Shown piece by piece: positions 21,546 through 32,448 of a stretch of 50,678 bases of DNA. The stretch spans positions 1,298,754-1,349,431 of the forward strand of contig BFEA01000359.1 of assembly GCA_003427395.1 (NCBI GenBank), written 5' to 3'. This DNA comes from Chara braunii (lineage: Eukaryota; Streptophyta; Charophyceae; Charales; Characeae). Below the pieces are notes generated by a model. The model saw only the letters and a list, made by a program, of their open reading frames with translations. It did not search any database and was not told where the DNA came from. The first letter of the stretch is position 1; each line of letters opens with the position of its first letter. A program made the position numbers and the translations under genes.

Positions 21546-21956
21546 GGTGGCGATTCTGGCGATTCACTCTGTATAGAGGAGATCTTGTCAGAATCTACAT
21601 TTCCTTAAGTACTTTGCTTGGAGGTAGATTTAGACCTAGTTAGTTAGGATGATTCTGACTAAGATCGTGACATGAAAATTATTCTCCATGGACTTATGGG
21701 TTTAGCCTGGGATTGGTCTGTCTGTATTACAGGTCATTTTGGTCGTTTGATTCAAGATCAGGGCTAGACTCAGCTTGATCCTGCGAGGATCATTTTCTGT
21801 TATCACTGATAAGAGGTCATCTGCCGATTCGTCAGTTTACGAATCAACTCCAATTCACCCTCAATGCTCAACCTAAAAGGCTTTAGTCCTGGTGATTTTT
21901 ACTGTTTTATTAAGACTTTCATCCGGACTTTTATTGAATGGCCATTTAACAAAGGT
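21546..21956 (+). other. Primer-binding-like site and A+T-rich leader
   Basis: GGTGGCGATTCTGGCGATTC at 21546 follows the AACA end of the LTR-like unit. TGG at 21548 would pair with a tRNA CCA end. The tRNA cannot be named from memory with confidence. The remaining 390 bp have no protein-like frame and stop where R2 begins. Confidence 0.35.
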
Positions 21957-23317
21957 ACCGAGTATTTAATTAAGGTTGGTTGGACAAAGGTTGTGGCTTA
22001 CATGGCTACAGCGAGGGGTATGAGTACAGAGATTGGTTGAAGTTGATCCCGTGTAGTGCGTTGACTTTTTGTTGGCTCTTTGATGTGATTGCAGGTATGT
22101 TTGGGTGATTCGGACTTTGGATTGACTGTCTGCGATCATATACACATATATATGGTTGAGAGGAGTCCCACTGTGATTATGAGAAGTGATCCTCACATAA
22201 GCATAACCCTCTATATACATGTAAATAAATGTGTCTTGAGTACTTCGCGCGGTCTACTAGGACCATGCTGAAGGATTAAACAGATCGTGTGTTGAAATAG
22301 GAGGGGGATCCTTTTTTTTTTATCCTTTGCTTCTTGGATTGCTATAGTTGGATGTTGTAGTCAGTGACAGCCGTCAAAGTCAAACCCCTTGACCATCTCC
22401 CCAGGCCCTAGGTGAAGGAGCTGGTCTCTAGGGCCATAAGGGACAATTGCCACCACAGGTATGAACCTGTGTACCATCCATTCTTTGCAGGATGCATAAG
22501 AGGGTGTGGTCTTCAACCACACTTTGATGGTTGTCCAACGTCGAGAGATTAACCCTCAAGGTGCGTGTCAGCTGACACTTGAGTGTCGAATTCGACCCTC
22601 GAGATTAACGAGGACCGCATGAGTATGGGTACTACATAGTACGCCATCATTGCGACCGCTTGCGTACGCTTGCATTGTGAGTCGATATGATTAGGCACTG
22701 CGTCCGCGCGATTTTATACTAAGTCTCGCGCACGATACCTATCCGATTTCCGCATCGGAAAACTATGGGATGGCTACCAAGGGACTAGGAGGGTTGTCGT
22801 GTTGTTTGCTTTGTATCGTATATGTATGTGTGTGTGTGTGTTTTGTATTTTTATGTTTTTAGAGTGGTATGCGGGTGGTGTGTGGGATACGTCCTAGTCG
22901 AACGGCGACGAGTCGTGCTTGGGACCTCAGCCCCCCAAGATGTCGGTTCACGTGCGGGTTCGATAGACGTGTAATACCGTGCGTACCCCCTATGCTACAG
23001 CGAACGAGAAACGCTCTCGGCTGGTCCACCTCTGCGATTGCAACTGATTAGCCTTCGTACTGTGGACTGGTAGCTCGGCGGGGATACGCCCACCGAAGGG
23101 AGGTGACAGCTCCCGTAAGGTGGAGGTAAGTTGTGCCTCACGTAGGCCCTATCCTGTTATAGGGGCTTGCGGGAGGTATGGCTGGCGCACTCGGCCGGAG
23201 CGGCTTGCGGAAGCTCCATGTATAATCGCGACGAGAATTTAGGCAAACTCCTGCGTGACACAGCCGGAAGGGTCCCGCCCTGCGTTGTGCGGTGCTGGAC
23301 CGATGCGCTCGACAACG
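21957..23317 (+). repeat. R2: long non-coding dispersed repeat, copy 2
   Basis: Same orientation as R1 (145-2027). The two match from GAGTATTTAATTAAGG to GCTCGACAACG, apart from the block of about 500 bp that R1 has between about 450 and 1040. The A-box-like TAGCTCGGCGGG is present near 23070, one base off the R1 version. The position at the right edge of the second-level insertion suggests that R2 may itself have moved there. Confidence 0.8.
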
Positions 23318-23328
23318 CCTCTGTCGAT

Positions 23329-23776
23329 GAGCCGCGATGTCTTACGTTCGGTTCGCCTATTTGAACATTCAATGATTGCAAGAACACAACAGCTGACCGT
23401 CATTGAGGAACCATCTGCAGATTGGGCAACGTTTCTTGAGTGCAGTAGATGGGGATCGCTAGACTGCCGAATTTCCCGTGTTGTTACTAGTTGTTGTTCT
23501 ACCTGTTTCGAATTGAATGGTTTCAAACCACTCGGCTTCCACTTTCATTTTGTAACCATGGCATCAATGACAACATGTTCCGCTCTCTTCACTGCTTGTC
23601 AGACATTGTCAATGGTGCATGCCTTCATGCTTTGAATGTCAATTGTGCATGCCTTCGCAAAAGGAATGATGCTTGTGCCGCGAAGGGGTTGTGCAGGATC
23701 GGTTATTAAGTGAGTGTCCAAATAGTGTGTGTATTGAAACCTGTGCATGTGGATTGTGACGCGTAGGGGTTGTGCA
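23329..23776 (+). other. Continuation of the TIR element after the second-level insertion
   Basis: The first bases extend the ORF of 15364-15846 to a TGA at about 23362. A different frame stays open to 23635 (ARTQQLTVIEEPSADWATF, then LECSRWGSLDC). It could be the true continuation after a frameshift, but I recognise no family. From 23580 a GTGCATGCCTTC motif repeats at 23617 and 23648. Confidence 0.3.
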
Positions 23777-24405
23777 TCATCGTGTTCGGCACGACAATCG
23801 TGGCATGAATCGTCTATGAGTATCGTGTCGAACACGACAAACGCCTCCTGTGATACGTCGACTACAGACACCTACCACCCCTCCGGGATTGTCAAGTCGA
23901 ACAAGACAAACGCATTATGTGTTTATCGTCCTGCATGACACTACCATCCCGCTCTCCGAGAACGGCGTGTCGAACACGACAACAACGCCTTAGAGGCATC
24001 ATCGTATTCGACATGACAATCGTGGAGTCAGTGGTGCCTGTCGTGCACGGCGACACAACGCATGAGGCGCTTGTCGAGTTCCAATCACAGACGATTCACG
24101 CCACGATTGTCGTGCCAAACACAATGATGCCTAAGGCGTTGTTGTCGTGTTCGACACGCCCTTGTCGGAGAGCGGGTGCTTGTGAGGGAATCATGACGCT
24201 TCTTAGAAGGCTGTTGTCGTGTTCGACACGACAATCATAGACGATTCACTCCACGATTGTCGTGTCGAACACGATGATGCCTCTAAGGCGTTGTTGTCGT
24301 GTTCGACACGCCCTTCTCGGAGAGTGCGTGCTTGTCAGGGAATCGTCGTGTCGAACACGACGACGCTTCTTAGAAGGCTATTGTCGTGTTCGACACGACA
24401 ATTAC
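23777..24405. repeat. Second palindrome cluster with a tandem unit of about 152 bp
   Basis: At least ten copies of the TCGTGT-CGA-ACACGA or TCGTGTTCGACACGA palindrome lie between 23777 and 24405. A unit of about 152 bp is duplicated (about 24131-24245 and 24283-24397): GTTGTTGTCGTGTTCGACAC, GCCCTT, TCGGAGAG, GTGCTTGT, GGGAATC, GACGCTTCTTAGAAGGCT. The core is a CGA-centred version of the palindrome in 13.4-15.3 kb, so the two fields are sub-families of one motif. They would be close neighbours without the second-level insertion. Confidence 0.8.
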
Positions 24406-24682
24406 GTAAGGCGGGTACATGCCGATAGGCGAAGTTGTCACGGAGGGTGGGGGGTCGCCACTGTCCCGGGGATGTCGGACGCCAAAACATATTCCTGCTC
24501 AATATCGTCCGACCGGAACTAGTTGTTTCGGGGGAAGTCGATGTTGAGCCATTAGTATTTGAGAAGGTGTGGATGCATGTCCGTCTAATAAACGAAGCCG
24601 TTTCTCATTCTCCGCATTTGCATTGTTGATCGGTTTTTGCATTGCAGCTTGGCTATTACTAGTTTCTAGTGGACTCTGCACG

Positions 24683-27600
24683 ATGGATTCTTCAGAAAAA
24701 CAAGGACAACGCTCACGAGCCAGGAGCTCTGCGAGTGTCGAGCACTCGCCCAAAAAGTCGAAGGGAACCCCGGTTGCTGGGGTCGACAAAGAAGAGACGT
24801 CGGGATCTAAGGCGACTGTGCAACGTCGGTCATCAAGCTCGGCGATGCAGACGCCTGTGCAGCGAGGTACACCTCTTTTAGGTCTGACGAGTCGCCCTCG
24901 GGGATCTGATCAAGGCAGGGATGTCGAACACCATGTCTGGACGGCGGGGAGTGGTCAAGGGTCTGGTGGTGGTCGACGAAACTACTCACAAGATACAGTG
25001 CGTCAGGGAGACTCCGGGGAGAGGTCTGTGCATGGGCTATCAGCTGCCGTACCCGTCGTTGACTACAAAGACAAATTTTGGACGTTAGACTGGGTAGGCG
25101 AGATTGGCCAGCTTGGAAGTGGTCTGCTTTTGTACGTCGTTTTGCGAGAAGAAATCGGACTGGTGGGCCGTATTGCGTCTTGGTCGGGCAAGAAATGTCA
25201 GTTTGCGACTTTCGAGTTGACTATACTCCTCAACGGCAAAGGCCAGAGAATTCCAGACATGAGACATGTTCTTGTCAAGTAGAGCAACCATAAGGGATAT
25301 GGTAAATCTCTTGTGGACCTCTTCAATCCAGATGCAAGTCAGAAACTGAGATCGCCTGACCTCGTTCAAGTTTTCGAATTCTTCGACAAGAATACGGTTC
25401 CAGGTCATGCGCTCGTGGCTCACAAAGACGATGCCATTATGGAACCAAAAAGTATGATGTCAGCAGCCGCGCTAGGACAATCTTCAGGAGAGGTGCAGCC
25501 GGCTGTAGGTGCCATATCGCTTCGGCCGTCAGCGTCTACGCCGCTTGTCCCAAGAGCGGGACAAATCGCTTCCAAGGGCCCTGCTCATGCACAAGTTTCG
25601 CCGGCGGCGCCAAGAAAGGTTTGTTCAGTAGGAGTGAAAGAGCCACTCGACGTAATGCGCGACATTGTGCGTTCCTCGAGCATGTATGGTGCAGCTGTGC
25701 AAGGTCATGCGGAGCCCTCGAGCATGTATGGTGTTGTGCAACGTCCTGAGCTGCCTTTGCATTTTGATGATACGGGCAAAGGGAGCAGTGGGGAGAGTAC
25801 ACAGAGGGAAGAGGGAAAGGAAGGTTTGCACAAGAGGAGTAGTGATAGCCATGGAGAGAAAGAGGATAGTGAAAACACTATTAGTGAGAGAGAAGGTCAT
25901 GAATGGACAAAAAAGGTCGACGCTTTGGAGACAGCACGACACTCACACGTTCCAGTGGAGCTTCACGTTGCTGAAGGGGACAATAGAGATGATGAGCAGT
26001 ACGGCGATGTCCAGGAGCAAGAAAAGGGTTGGCATGAGGAAGAGCCACAACAAGAAACCGGTAGAAAACCTAGGCAAGAGAGGAGAAAGCAAGAGAGAAG
26101 AAAAAGTCTCGAGGAGAAGAAAAGGGAAGGGACAACTCCTTCGTCGACCCCTGGGGCTGTACACGAGAAAAAGAGAAAAGTGAGGCAAGCGAGGAGAAAA
26201 AATATCGACCAGAAAAGGAGCAGGAGACAGGTGCAGCCACTGCCAATGGATGAAGCAGTCCAGCATACTCGCGATGCGGAAGCTGCTGCCAAACAAAGGC
26301 CGACGCGGAAAAAAAAAATAACGAAGGGCGGTACAATGGCGAAGACGTCCATTTTCCCCGCGTCTGAACAGCCGCAGTCTGGCGATGAGGCGAAGGGCAA
26401 GACAGTCACGCGACCATCTGTATTGCAACTGTCGCCAAGTGAGCCAGCGACTTTGCATCTCGGGAAAGGTTTTTTTTTTGACTTCAATACTGACGGTACC
26501 TAGAAGAGCGAGACACAGTTCATCGCCATTGAATTCCAAAAAAATTTGAATATTCCAGAGGAAAAATTTCGGTATAATCAAAGATTTCTCAGCCAAAATC
26601 ATGTCAACGAGATCTATGAAGCCATTGTGGCATCAGGTGAAGCGGCCATTCGTGAAAGGACAACAGACAGGACGGGGTTGAGCACATTGTTGTTAGTGGC
26701 ACTGCATGACCAGCTGCATATAGATTCATCAAGAAAAGTTGTGCGAGCAAGATGGGGTTACTCCTGATGACTTCCACAAGAAACCACTGGATAAGTACTT
26801 CTAGTACCCTCTCAGTGGTCAATACAACGTGGCAGCAACGAGAAGATGCTTTCGTGAAAATCCGGCTGTGGCAAAAGAGTTACGGCTGGATTGCTGGACA
26901 ACCAGGTCAGTTTATTATCCGCACCAGTTCATTGATCACTATGGGACGTTGAGCACATTCCAGAATGCGAAGGACAAATGGAACACTCCGCCTCATCAGA
27001 GCACCGTACTTCGGGATATCAGGAAGTTGTGAAACGCGTCTGACTGTCCTGAAGCCAAAGGTGGGCAGGGAGTTGATGTAAAAAATGCGAAGTTTAGAAA
27101 GTTCGCAGGGAAGGCACATAGAGTGACCGACATAGATCATTACATTAGTATGTCACTTGGTCAGTGGAGTTCGGAATGGTCCGACTTCCTGGGTCCTTAC
27201 ATGATCTTAGCTAGGTTGTCAGACGATGTGTTTGAAAAGGTGGAGCAGGTATATGCGGCTTGAGAAAGCGGACAAGTGTCAGGAAGAGACGCTGTGAAGT
27301 CTGTCACCAAACAAGGTGAAGCAGGGAAAGCTCAAAAGTCAGGTCCCGGTTTTTAGGTGAAAGGTACATCTAGAGTTCCTGTGCATTGGATACCAGGCAC
27401 AAAAGGACCGGGTTTCCTTGTTTCGGTGCATGATCCGGATGTCAGATCGTGGAAATCACTTTCCACTTTGGGGAGGCGCGAGCGGCTGCAGATCTTGCGC
27501 GATGTCACAGGAGGTGCGGTTATCTTGGCTCCTAAGCAAGGCAAAGCTGCAAAAGACGCCGGGTTGCATTCAATGGAGACCTATGTTGAAGTCATGAAAA

Positions 27601-29469
27601 CGGAGAGAGCGATGTTGCGAATGTTTCATTACTTCGTCTTCGTTTCAGACACAAAGTCGTCCGATTGGAAAGACCCTTTCTTCATGGACCTTGCTTATTT
27701 ATTCGACAACCATCACGATCAAGGCCTTACATATAAGAGATGGGTTGATCAGAGGCAATATTTCAAAGATTTGCCTTGGATAAAATCGTTCCCGCCAACA
27801 TTGGGAAGCGAAGATGAAAAAGGGGAACAAGGTTTTGAGAAAACCAAATCTCTCGCTGAAAAGTGTCCTCAAGAATTTGAGCATTATGTAAAGAAGTTGT
27901 TGCATAGGTCAACAATGCGAGGTTCAGAGAGCATTCGCTTGTCCAGACAAGCGAAATATATACACTTTCAAAATCAGGACGTGAAGTCTGTTTTTGTGCC
28001 TTTCCAATGAGATCCTAGCGATGTCTCAGATGTTGTAGACTGTAAAGAGGTCTATAGGGTCATCCGACATCTGACATGTGACACCACGGTGCTTGATTTG
28101 TGCCATCCAACTCAAATGGGCAAGTGGACAAAACCGGTTTTCGATGGACTCTGGAGATTCATGGAAATGGTGGGAGGGGAGTATTGGACGCTGATATGCT
28201 TCATTCCGCGGTCTTGTGAGCTGATGTTTTTCAGGCGGGTGGTGCAGTGGGATATTCACATGTCACTTGCGAAGTGGACTCGGCAACATCAGCAGAAGGT
28301 TCAACATCCCTATCAGGTTGCGAATTTGTCGATGGAGGATACAAACAGGATGGTGGTCATTATGTACTCCAATGATAGGGACTACCATCGGAATACAATT
28401 CCTTTGTTCGAAGATATCCAATTAGCGGGACCGTCTTCCAGTTCTCGAGCAACTGACATTTCCACACTTGCAAGGCGAGAACGAAAACCGAAGATGCTGA
28501 CGGATGCACTGGAGAAGATGCTGTTGTGTTTTTGGGAAAGGGTCATGCAACTTTGGTGTGGGCGTTGTTGAAAAGTCATCGCCATTGTGTAGTTTTAGAA
28601 GGCGACAACACGAAGTTCGACTTCCTTGTGCAATTCATCAACAAGATGGTCGGCACTCGAGATTATCATGCGAAATTCCTCAAGCCACCACCCCGCCATG
28701 ACGAAGCTCGCGATTTCGTGCACAAGGTGGGTCAAAATATGCCGAACATTTGGCAATTCCTTTTCGAAATATGGTCGGAAAACAGGGGAGACCGTGCATA
28801 TGTTGCTCGCAGGCGAAAAGTTGAGACCCTTCTACGAGGTTATCATAAAGCCTCTTCAAACAAAGAGGTTGCATTCCTTAACCGGTTGGAAATCATGTAC
28901 TTTGATGAACAAATCGGTGCTTTCACGCTCGCTGCCTACGCAACTTGCACGGGGAATAGTTCGACGCTGATGACTCAGAAGAAGAAAGTGTCGATGGTAC
29001 TTTGCAAGCGACCTTGGCAAGTGAAAGGCAAAAGGCAAGTACCTCGTTTTCTCAGAGGATGGCTACAACAGGGACGTCATCGGGGACTCCTTCAATTGGG
29101 ACTTCTGCTGTCGTGCTTGCCGGTGCAATGACACTGCCACTAACTACACCTCTTGACAACACGACCGCTTTGGCAACAGGAGTGTCATCATCTGCAAGAT
29201 TGATGTCCGATCTGAAGATGGCCTTCAAAACTCTGTTCGGTGTTGAGGTCTCCCCCGAGTTATTAATGAATTTGTCAGCATTTGCACAAAGCCCTGCTTT
29301 TCTGCAACAACTCCTTCGTTCTCAGATCGCACAGGAACCTCAAGAGACGCTGAAGTATGAGATTGGGGATAAGATCCCTGCGGACATCGCCAAATTGACG
29401 GGGCCTATCGTTTGTCGAGATGACCATATGATGATGGATGATGATAAGTGGGGTCACGACATCGTGTGA
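24683..29469 (+). pseudogene. Large polyprotein with ParB-like and methyltransferase-like parts (decayed)
   Basis: One gene of about 1,600 codons. The likely start is MDSSEKQGQRS at 24683. Order: a Ser/Arg/Gly-rich disordered region to about 25030; a globular stretch (DKFWTLDWVGEIGQ to IPDMRHVLVK); a charged Lys/Glu/Arg-rich region (25440-26400, KPRQERRKQERRK). About 26505-26860: IPEEKFRYNQRFLSQNHVNE, then YPLSGQYNVAATRR, which looks ParB-like. 27360-28000: no known domain. 28017-28606: LDLCHPTQMGKW, then DAVVFLGKGHATLVWALL and CVVLEGD, a Rossmann SAM-binding-like motif placed after a possible catalytic loop. An acidic linker and an Ala/Ser/Thr-rich C-terminus follow. In-frame stops lie at 25280, 26501, 26802, 27030, 27261, 27354 and 28008, with frameshifts near 26760, 28460 and 28950. 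The domain names are inference. Confidence 0.55.
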
Positions 29470-29562
29470 CATCCACAACATTTTCAATCGGCACTAGCAA
29501 AAGGACAATGGGTGATGGCAATAAAACAAGATGGGCAATGACAATTTTGTCCTCACAGACGT

Positions 29563-31100
29563 ATGTCACAGTCAAAGTTTTATTTGCATGCAGAGGATCA
29601 GATCAAGAAGCGGCTTGCTCGACTTAATCCTCATATTTCTCCATCAAGAGTGGACACAAGGAAAAAGAAGATTTTTCAAGAACTCAAAGCATTGCGAAGA
29701 CTTAAGTACTTGGAAGACTTTTATGATAGAGAAATAAGCCTGGCATATGGATACAACTGACATATTAAAGAGGGCGACGATACCGGAGGGGGAAAAGAAC
29801 AAAGCCCTAGCGGTGGAGCGAGTGGAGAGGGAGTTGAACAAACAAATGGTGATGAGGGAGGATATGATAAGAAAGGGAGTGATGTAGATGGAGGGACATC
29901 ACAAGTGCCTACGTCCAATCAGCCAACAAGAGGTACTGCAGAAGGGTAACCACATCGTTATCACGAAGGCAGCGACAGTCCTGTAGGAGGACATACCGAT
30001 ATCGCTGGTTTGTCGCAGGTGAAACTGTCCACTGCAAAAGGACAAGTTGATAGATCCGAAGGTGGACTAAGTGCCACCGCAACACTCACCGGTGCCACTA
30101 TGACAGATGTTGTATGGTGTGATGCCAGCGGCGCAAGTGTCTTCCCAGTTGGCGAGAAGGCCAATATTGGAAGCCCGCATGGCTATATGTGGGACTCAAT
30201 GGATGTTATGTCATGCGGTTTGGAAAGTCAAGGGCGGCTTAAGACATCAATGGATGAAACTATGTTTGTGGGGGAGACGGAACCGCATGTCGAGCCCAAC
30301 ACTCCACTCGATGAAGAGACACTTAGAGGCGACTTGGAGACTCCTACCGAATTTCGAAGTCAGATATTGACGGAGAAGGCACAACGAGGGTCTCAGGATG
30401 CGCCTATTGTATGCAGAACGACAACAGCAATGGAGGAAACCATGTTCGTGGGGGAGCTGGAACCGGAAGTCGAGCCTAACAGTCCATTGGATGAAGAGAC
30501 CTTGGGCGGCGACTTCAACATTCCTACCGAATTTCAAAGTCCGATATTATCAGAGAAGGCATAATGAGGGTCTCATGATTAGCCTATTGTATGCGTTACT
30601 GCAAGAAGAAACGACACTCTTCATGGGCTCGTGGGGAAAGAAGCAATCCAAGTACTCGACGTCGAAGAGGATGAAGGACATATTGTACTGACTACTCAAG
30701 ATCAGCACACACATGTCGAGGAAAGACAAAAGAAAAAACTTGAAACTCCTGTACAACTGTTAAGCCCATCTATTCGAGTAATAACCATCGAAGAATCCCC
30801 TATCACATCAAGGCAGTTGGGAGGTGCGAAAGAAGATGATGTTGAAGGAAAAATTGCAGTTAGTCACCGAGGTGAGCACTTACCTCACATAGGGAATATA
30901 TGCGTAATATTGTGTGTAAACGAGAGTCGATTTTCTGTTTTTTTTTATCACACTTTATTGGAACTGTTCCATGTTTATTTGCATATTTTATTGGAACTGT
31001 TTCATGTTTATTTGCATATATGTAGCGTGTCTTATAGTGCGTCCAAATTCATAACGCACTTCATTGGAATTATTTCATGTTTATTTGCATATATGTAGCG
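29563..31100 (+). pseudogene. N-terminal part of a second TIR-element protein, with internal repeats
   Basis: The frame starts MSQSKFYLHAEDQIKKRLAR and has a basic helical segment (SRVDTRKKKIFQELKALR). It is interrupted by TGA at 29758 and TAA near 29947, and continues in the same frame as a Gly/Ser-rich linker and then acidic repeats: MDETMFVGETEPHVEPNTPL and MEETMFVGELEPEVEPNSPL. A frameshift near 30565 shifts the third repeat. The frame then runs on (EEDEGHIVLTTQDQHTHVEE). It is probably the front of the protein whose C48 peptidase domain lies at 31722-32177. No function can be assigned to this part. Confidence 0.4.
30250..30620 (+). repeat. Coding tandem repeat, about 180 bp, two and a half units
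   Basis: Units start at 30250 (ATGGATGAAACTATG) and 30430 (ATGGAGGAAACCATG), with a diverged third near 30600. Each encodes an acidic 60-residue block: M-E/D-ETMFVGE-E--VEPN-PLDEET, G-D----TEF, ILTEKA or ILSEKA. The multiple-of-three period keeps the frame open. Confidence 0.75.
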
Positions 31101-31120
31101 CGCCTCATAATGCGTCCAAA
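30950..31120. repeat. A+T-rich repeats with a TTTATTTGCATAT core
   Basis: TTATTGGAACTGTTYCATG followed by TTTATTTGCATAT occurs three times (about 30955, 30986 and 31062). It is followed by a longer duplicated stretch, ATGTAGCG, GCGTCCAAATT. No coding content is seen. It lies between the two parts of the right-hand gene and could be an intron or later sequence. Confidence 0.65.
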
Positions 31121-31721
31121 TTAGTAACATGAAGTACAAAATTTGCTCCAAATACTTTACTGCTATTAATGTTCATTTACATTCATGATGTTTAAGTGGA
31201 TTTTTAGTAATATTAAAACGAACGTCACTCATATTACTTCTTATTATCGGTCATGATTGTGGTCTCTACATTGATGACGTGCAGACCTGCATAAGAGACT
31301 GTGGAAAGCGCCTCGCATACACTCGCAAACGAACAGTGACAAGAATATTATACGTCGTGGTTTGCAAGCCTTGTCAACGCTGCCGTTGTTGCCCAAAAAA
31401 GTTAAAAGACGAGATGTGACGATCCCGTTTGTGAAGCCAGTTGTTCTAAGGATGTTAGAGTTGTGGAAATGGGGACGAAACAAGGGAAGGAATTGCACCG
31501 TGACGTTTGCACTTTGTCTATTGTGGACAGTGGCAGCGATAGCGAAGTAGGCAAGCAAGCACCGTGATGAACTCGTGTCCACTTCTTGTATCTATTTTTC
31601 AGAAAGGCACCACATGTATTGAAGTCTTAGACATACCATTGTTGTTTGCCTGTGTGTTTGTATGTGGTGCCTGAACAGTCGTTCAAGATTCTTCTAGCAA
31701 CGCAACGCCTCACAAGTCGAG
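31121..31721 (+). other. Weak coding remnant upstream of the peptidase domain
   Basis: A short frame (31362-31550) reads SKVKRRDVTIPFVKPVVLRM-like sequence, here LPKKVKRRDVTIPFVKPV, then ELWKWGRN. It may be an exon of the peptidase gene. I cannot name it. The rest shows nothing. Confidence 0.25.
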
Positions 31722-32177
31722 ATGTAGTATGTTGAAAGGGTTGTGAGCACCGGTGAAGATAATGTAGAATACGACATTGTTGTTTACAAGGGTGACTGGA
31801 AGGTGAAAAAGAAAGACATCATGGTCATCATTGAAGCAGGAGAATGGTTGAATGACGAAGCCGTGAATTTGTATCTGCTAGCCATCCAGATCGGCAACGA
31901 TAATGTCAGATAGAGTTTGACGTTCAGAGAAGAGATTAGAGACGAGAGTCCCAATGACATTCCATCTGTATATATTTTAGATTTTATTTTCTATGTCAGA
32001 TTAGCATCAGCAGTGTCCAGAGAAATTGCTTACTGTGAGGGAATGAAGTGGGTTAGGGGAAAAAATATTTTTGATTTCAAAGGTCACTTTCCTCCATTCG
32101 ATTTCTCGCAAGACAATATCCCGTATATGAGGCATAGAATTGCATTCGACATTTTGTCGATGATCGAGCATGAGTGA
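31722..32177 (+). pseudogene. Ulp1/SENP-type C48 peptidase, catalytic centre deleted
   Basis: The front of a C48 cysteine peptidase is clear: VVYKGDWKVKKKDIMVI, then AGEWLNDEAVNLYLLA (the W-L-N-D motif), a TAG near 31912, then SVYILDFIFYVRL and KWVRGKNIFDF, matching the FFY--L and RW---DIF blocks of the family. The next residues (FDFSQDNIPYMRHRIAFDIL) match the family's extreme C-terminus. The part between, which should hold the catalytic His, Asp and Cys, is absent. This internal deletion makes it inactive. Such peptidases cut SUMO-like proteins or polyproteins and are recurrent passengers of large plant and algal DNA transposons. The stop at 32177 is therefore close to the natural end. Confidence 0.75.
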
Positions 32178-32203
32178 ACATTCCAGATACGCGGAGTATG
32201 ATA

Positions 32204-32305
32204 TCATTCAACACTTTGTTGATGGTTAAGACTAGTTTGAATGGTTGGTATATGTCATTCAACACTTTGTTGATGGTTATGAATAGTTTCAATGGTTGGT
32301 ATTGC
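32204..32305. repeat. Two tandem 51-bp repeats at the right end of the TIR element
   Basis: TCATTCAACACTTTGTTGAT, then GGTTA, then TAGTTT-AATGGTTGGTAT occurs at 32204 and 32255. It is subterminal, about 180-280 bp from the right end. Confidence 0.75.
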
Positions 32306-32448
32306 TTTCCAAGTCGTCAAAATATTAATGTACAGTGATGTATTTCTCAAAATTTTCAATGCTAAGCTTTCATCATTTCGTATTGTTTCATCGTTTTTTT
32401 CCTCTTTTTCTCCTCTCTTAGTCATTTTACACTTGAAAAAAAAATAAA
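32306..32448. other. A+T-rich right subterminal DNA
   Basis: Homopolymer-rich sequence without a protein-like frame. It carries poly-T and poly-A runs next to the right terminal inverted repeat. Confidence 0.4.

Larger units (their letters stand above)
15847..23323. mobile_element. Second-level insertion containing an LTR-like unit and R2
   Basis: The flanks are TCGAT at 15842-15846 and TCGAT at 23324-23328, a possible 5-bp target duplication, and removing the insert extends the ORF at 15364. The ends read CAGTAACC... and ...CCTCTG, so only the outermost CAG/CTG is inverted. No retroviral protein is recognisable inside. The content is: unassigned DNA (15847-19340), a polypurine tract, an LTR-like unit (19352-21545), a primer-binding-like site and the repeat R2. 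The boundaries rest on the short duplication and could be wrong by many bases. It may consist of more than one insertion. Confidence 0.35.

Noticed and set aside
145-23317. R1 and R2 as the two LTRs of one 23-kb element
   Set aside because: The DNA between them contains the ends and genes of other elements in conflicting order, R2 lies inside a nested insertion, and neither copy has adjacent primer-site or purine-tract signals consistent with this.
25943-26602. Minus-strand frames rich in Leu/Phe/Ser with membrane-like stretches
   Set aside because: They are the antisense of the Lys/Glu/Arg-rich part of the plus-strand polyprotein.
24683-29469. Stop-codon reassignment to explain the in-frame stops
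   Set aside because: Both TAG and TGA occur at such positions and several frameshifts are also present. Ordinary pseudogene decay explains this better.
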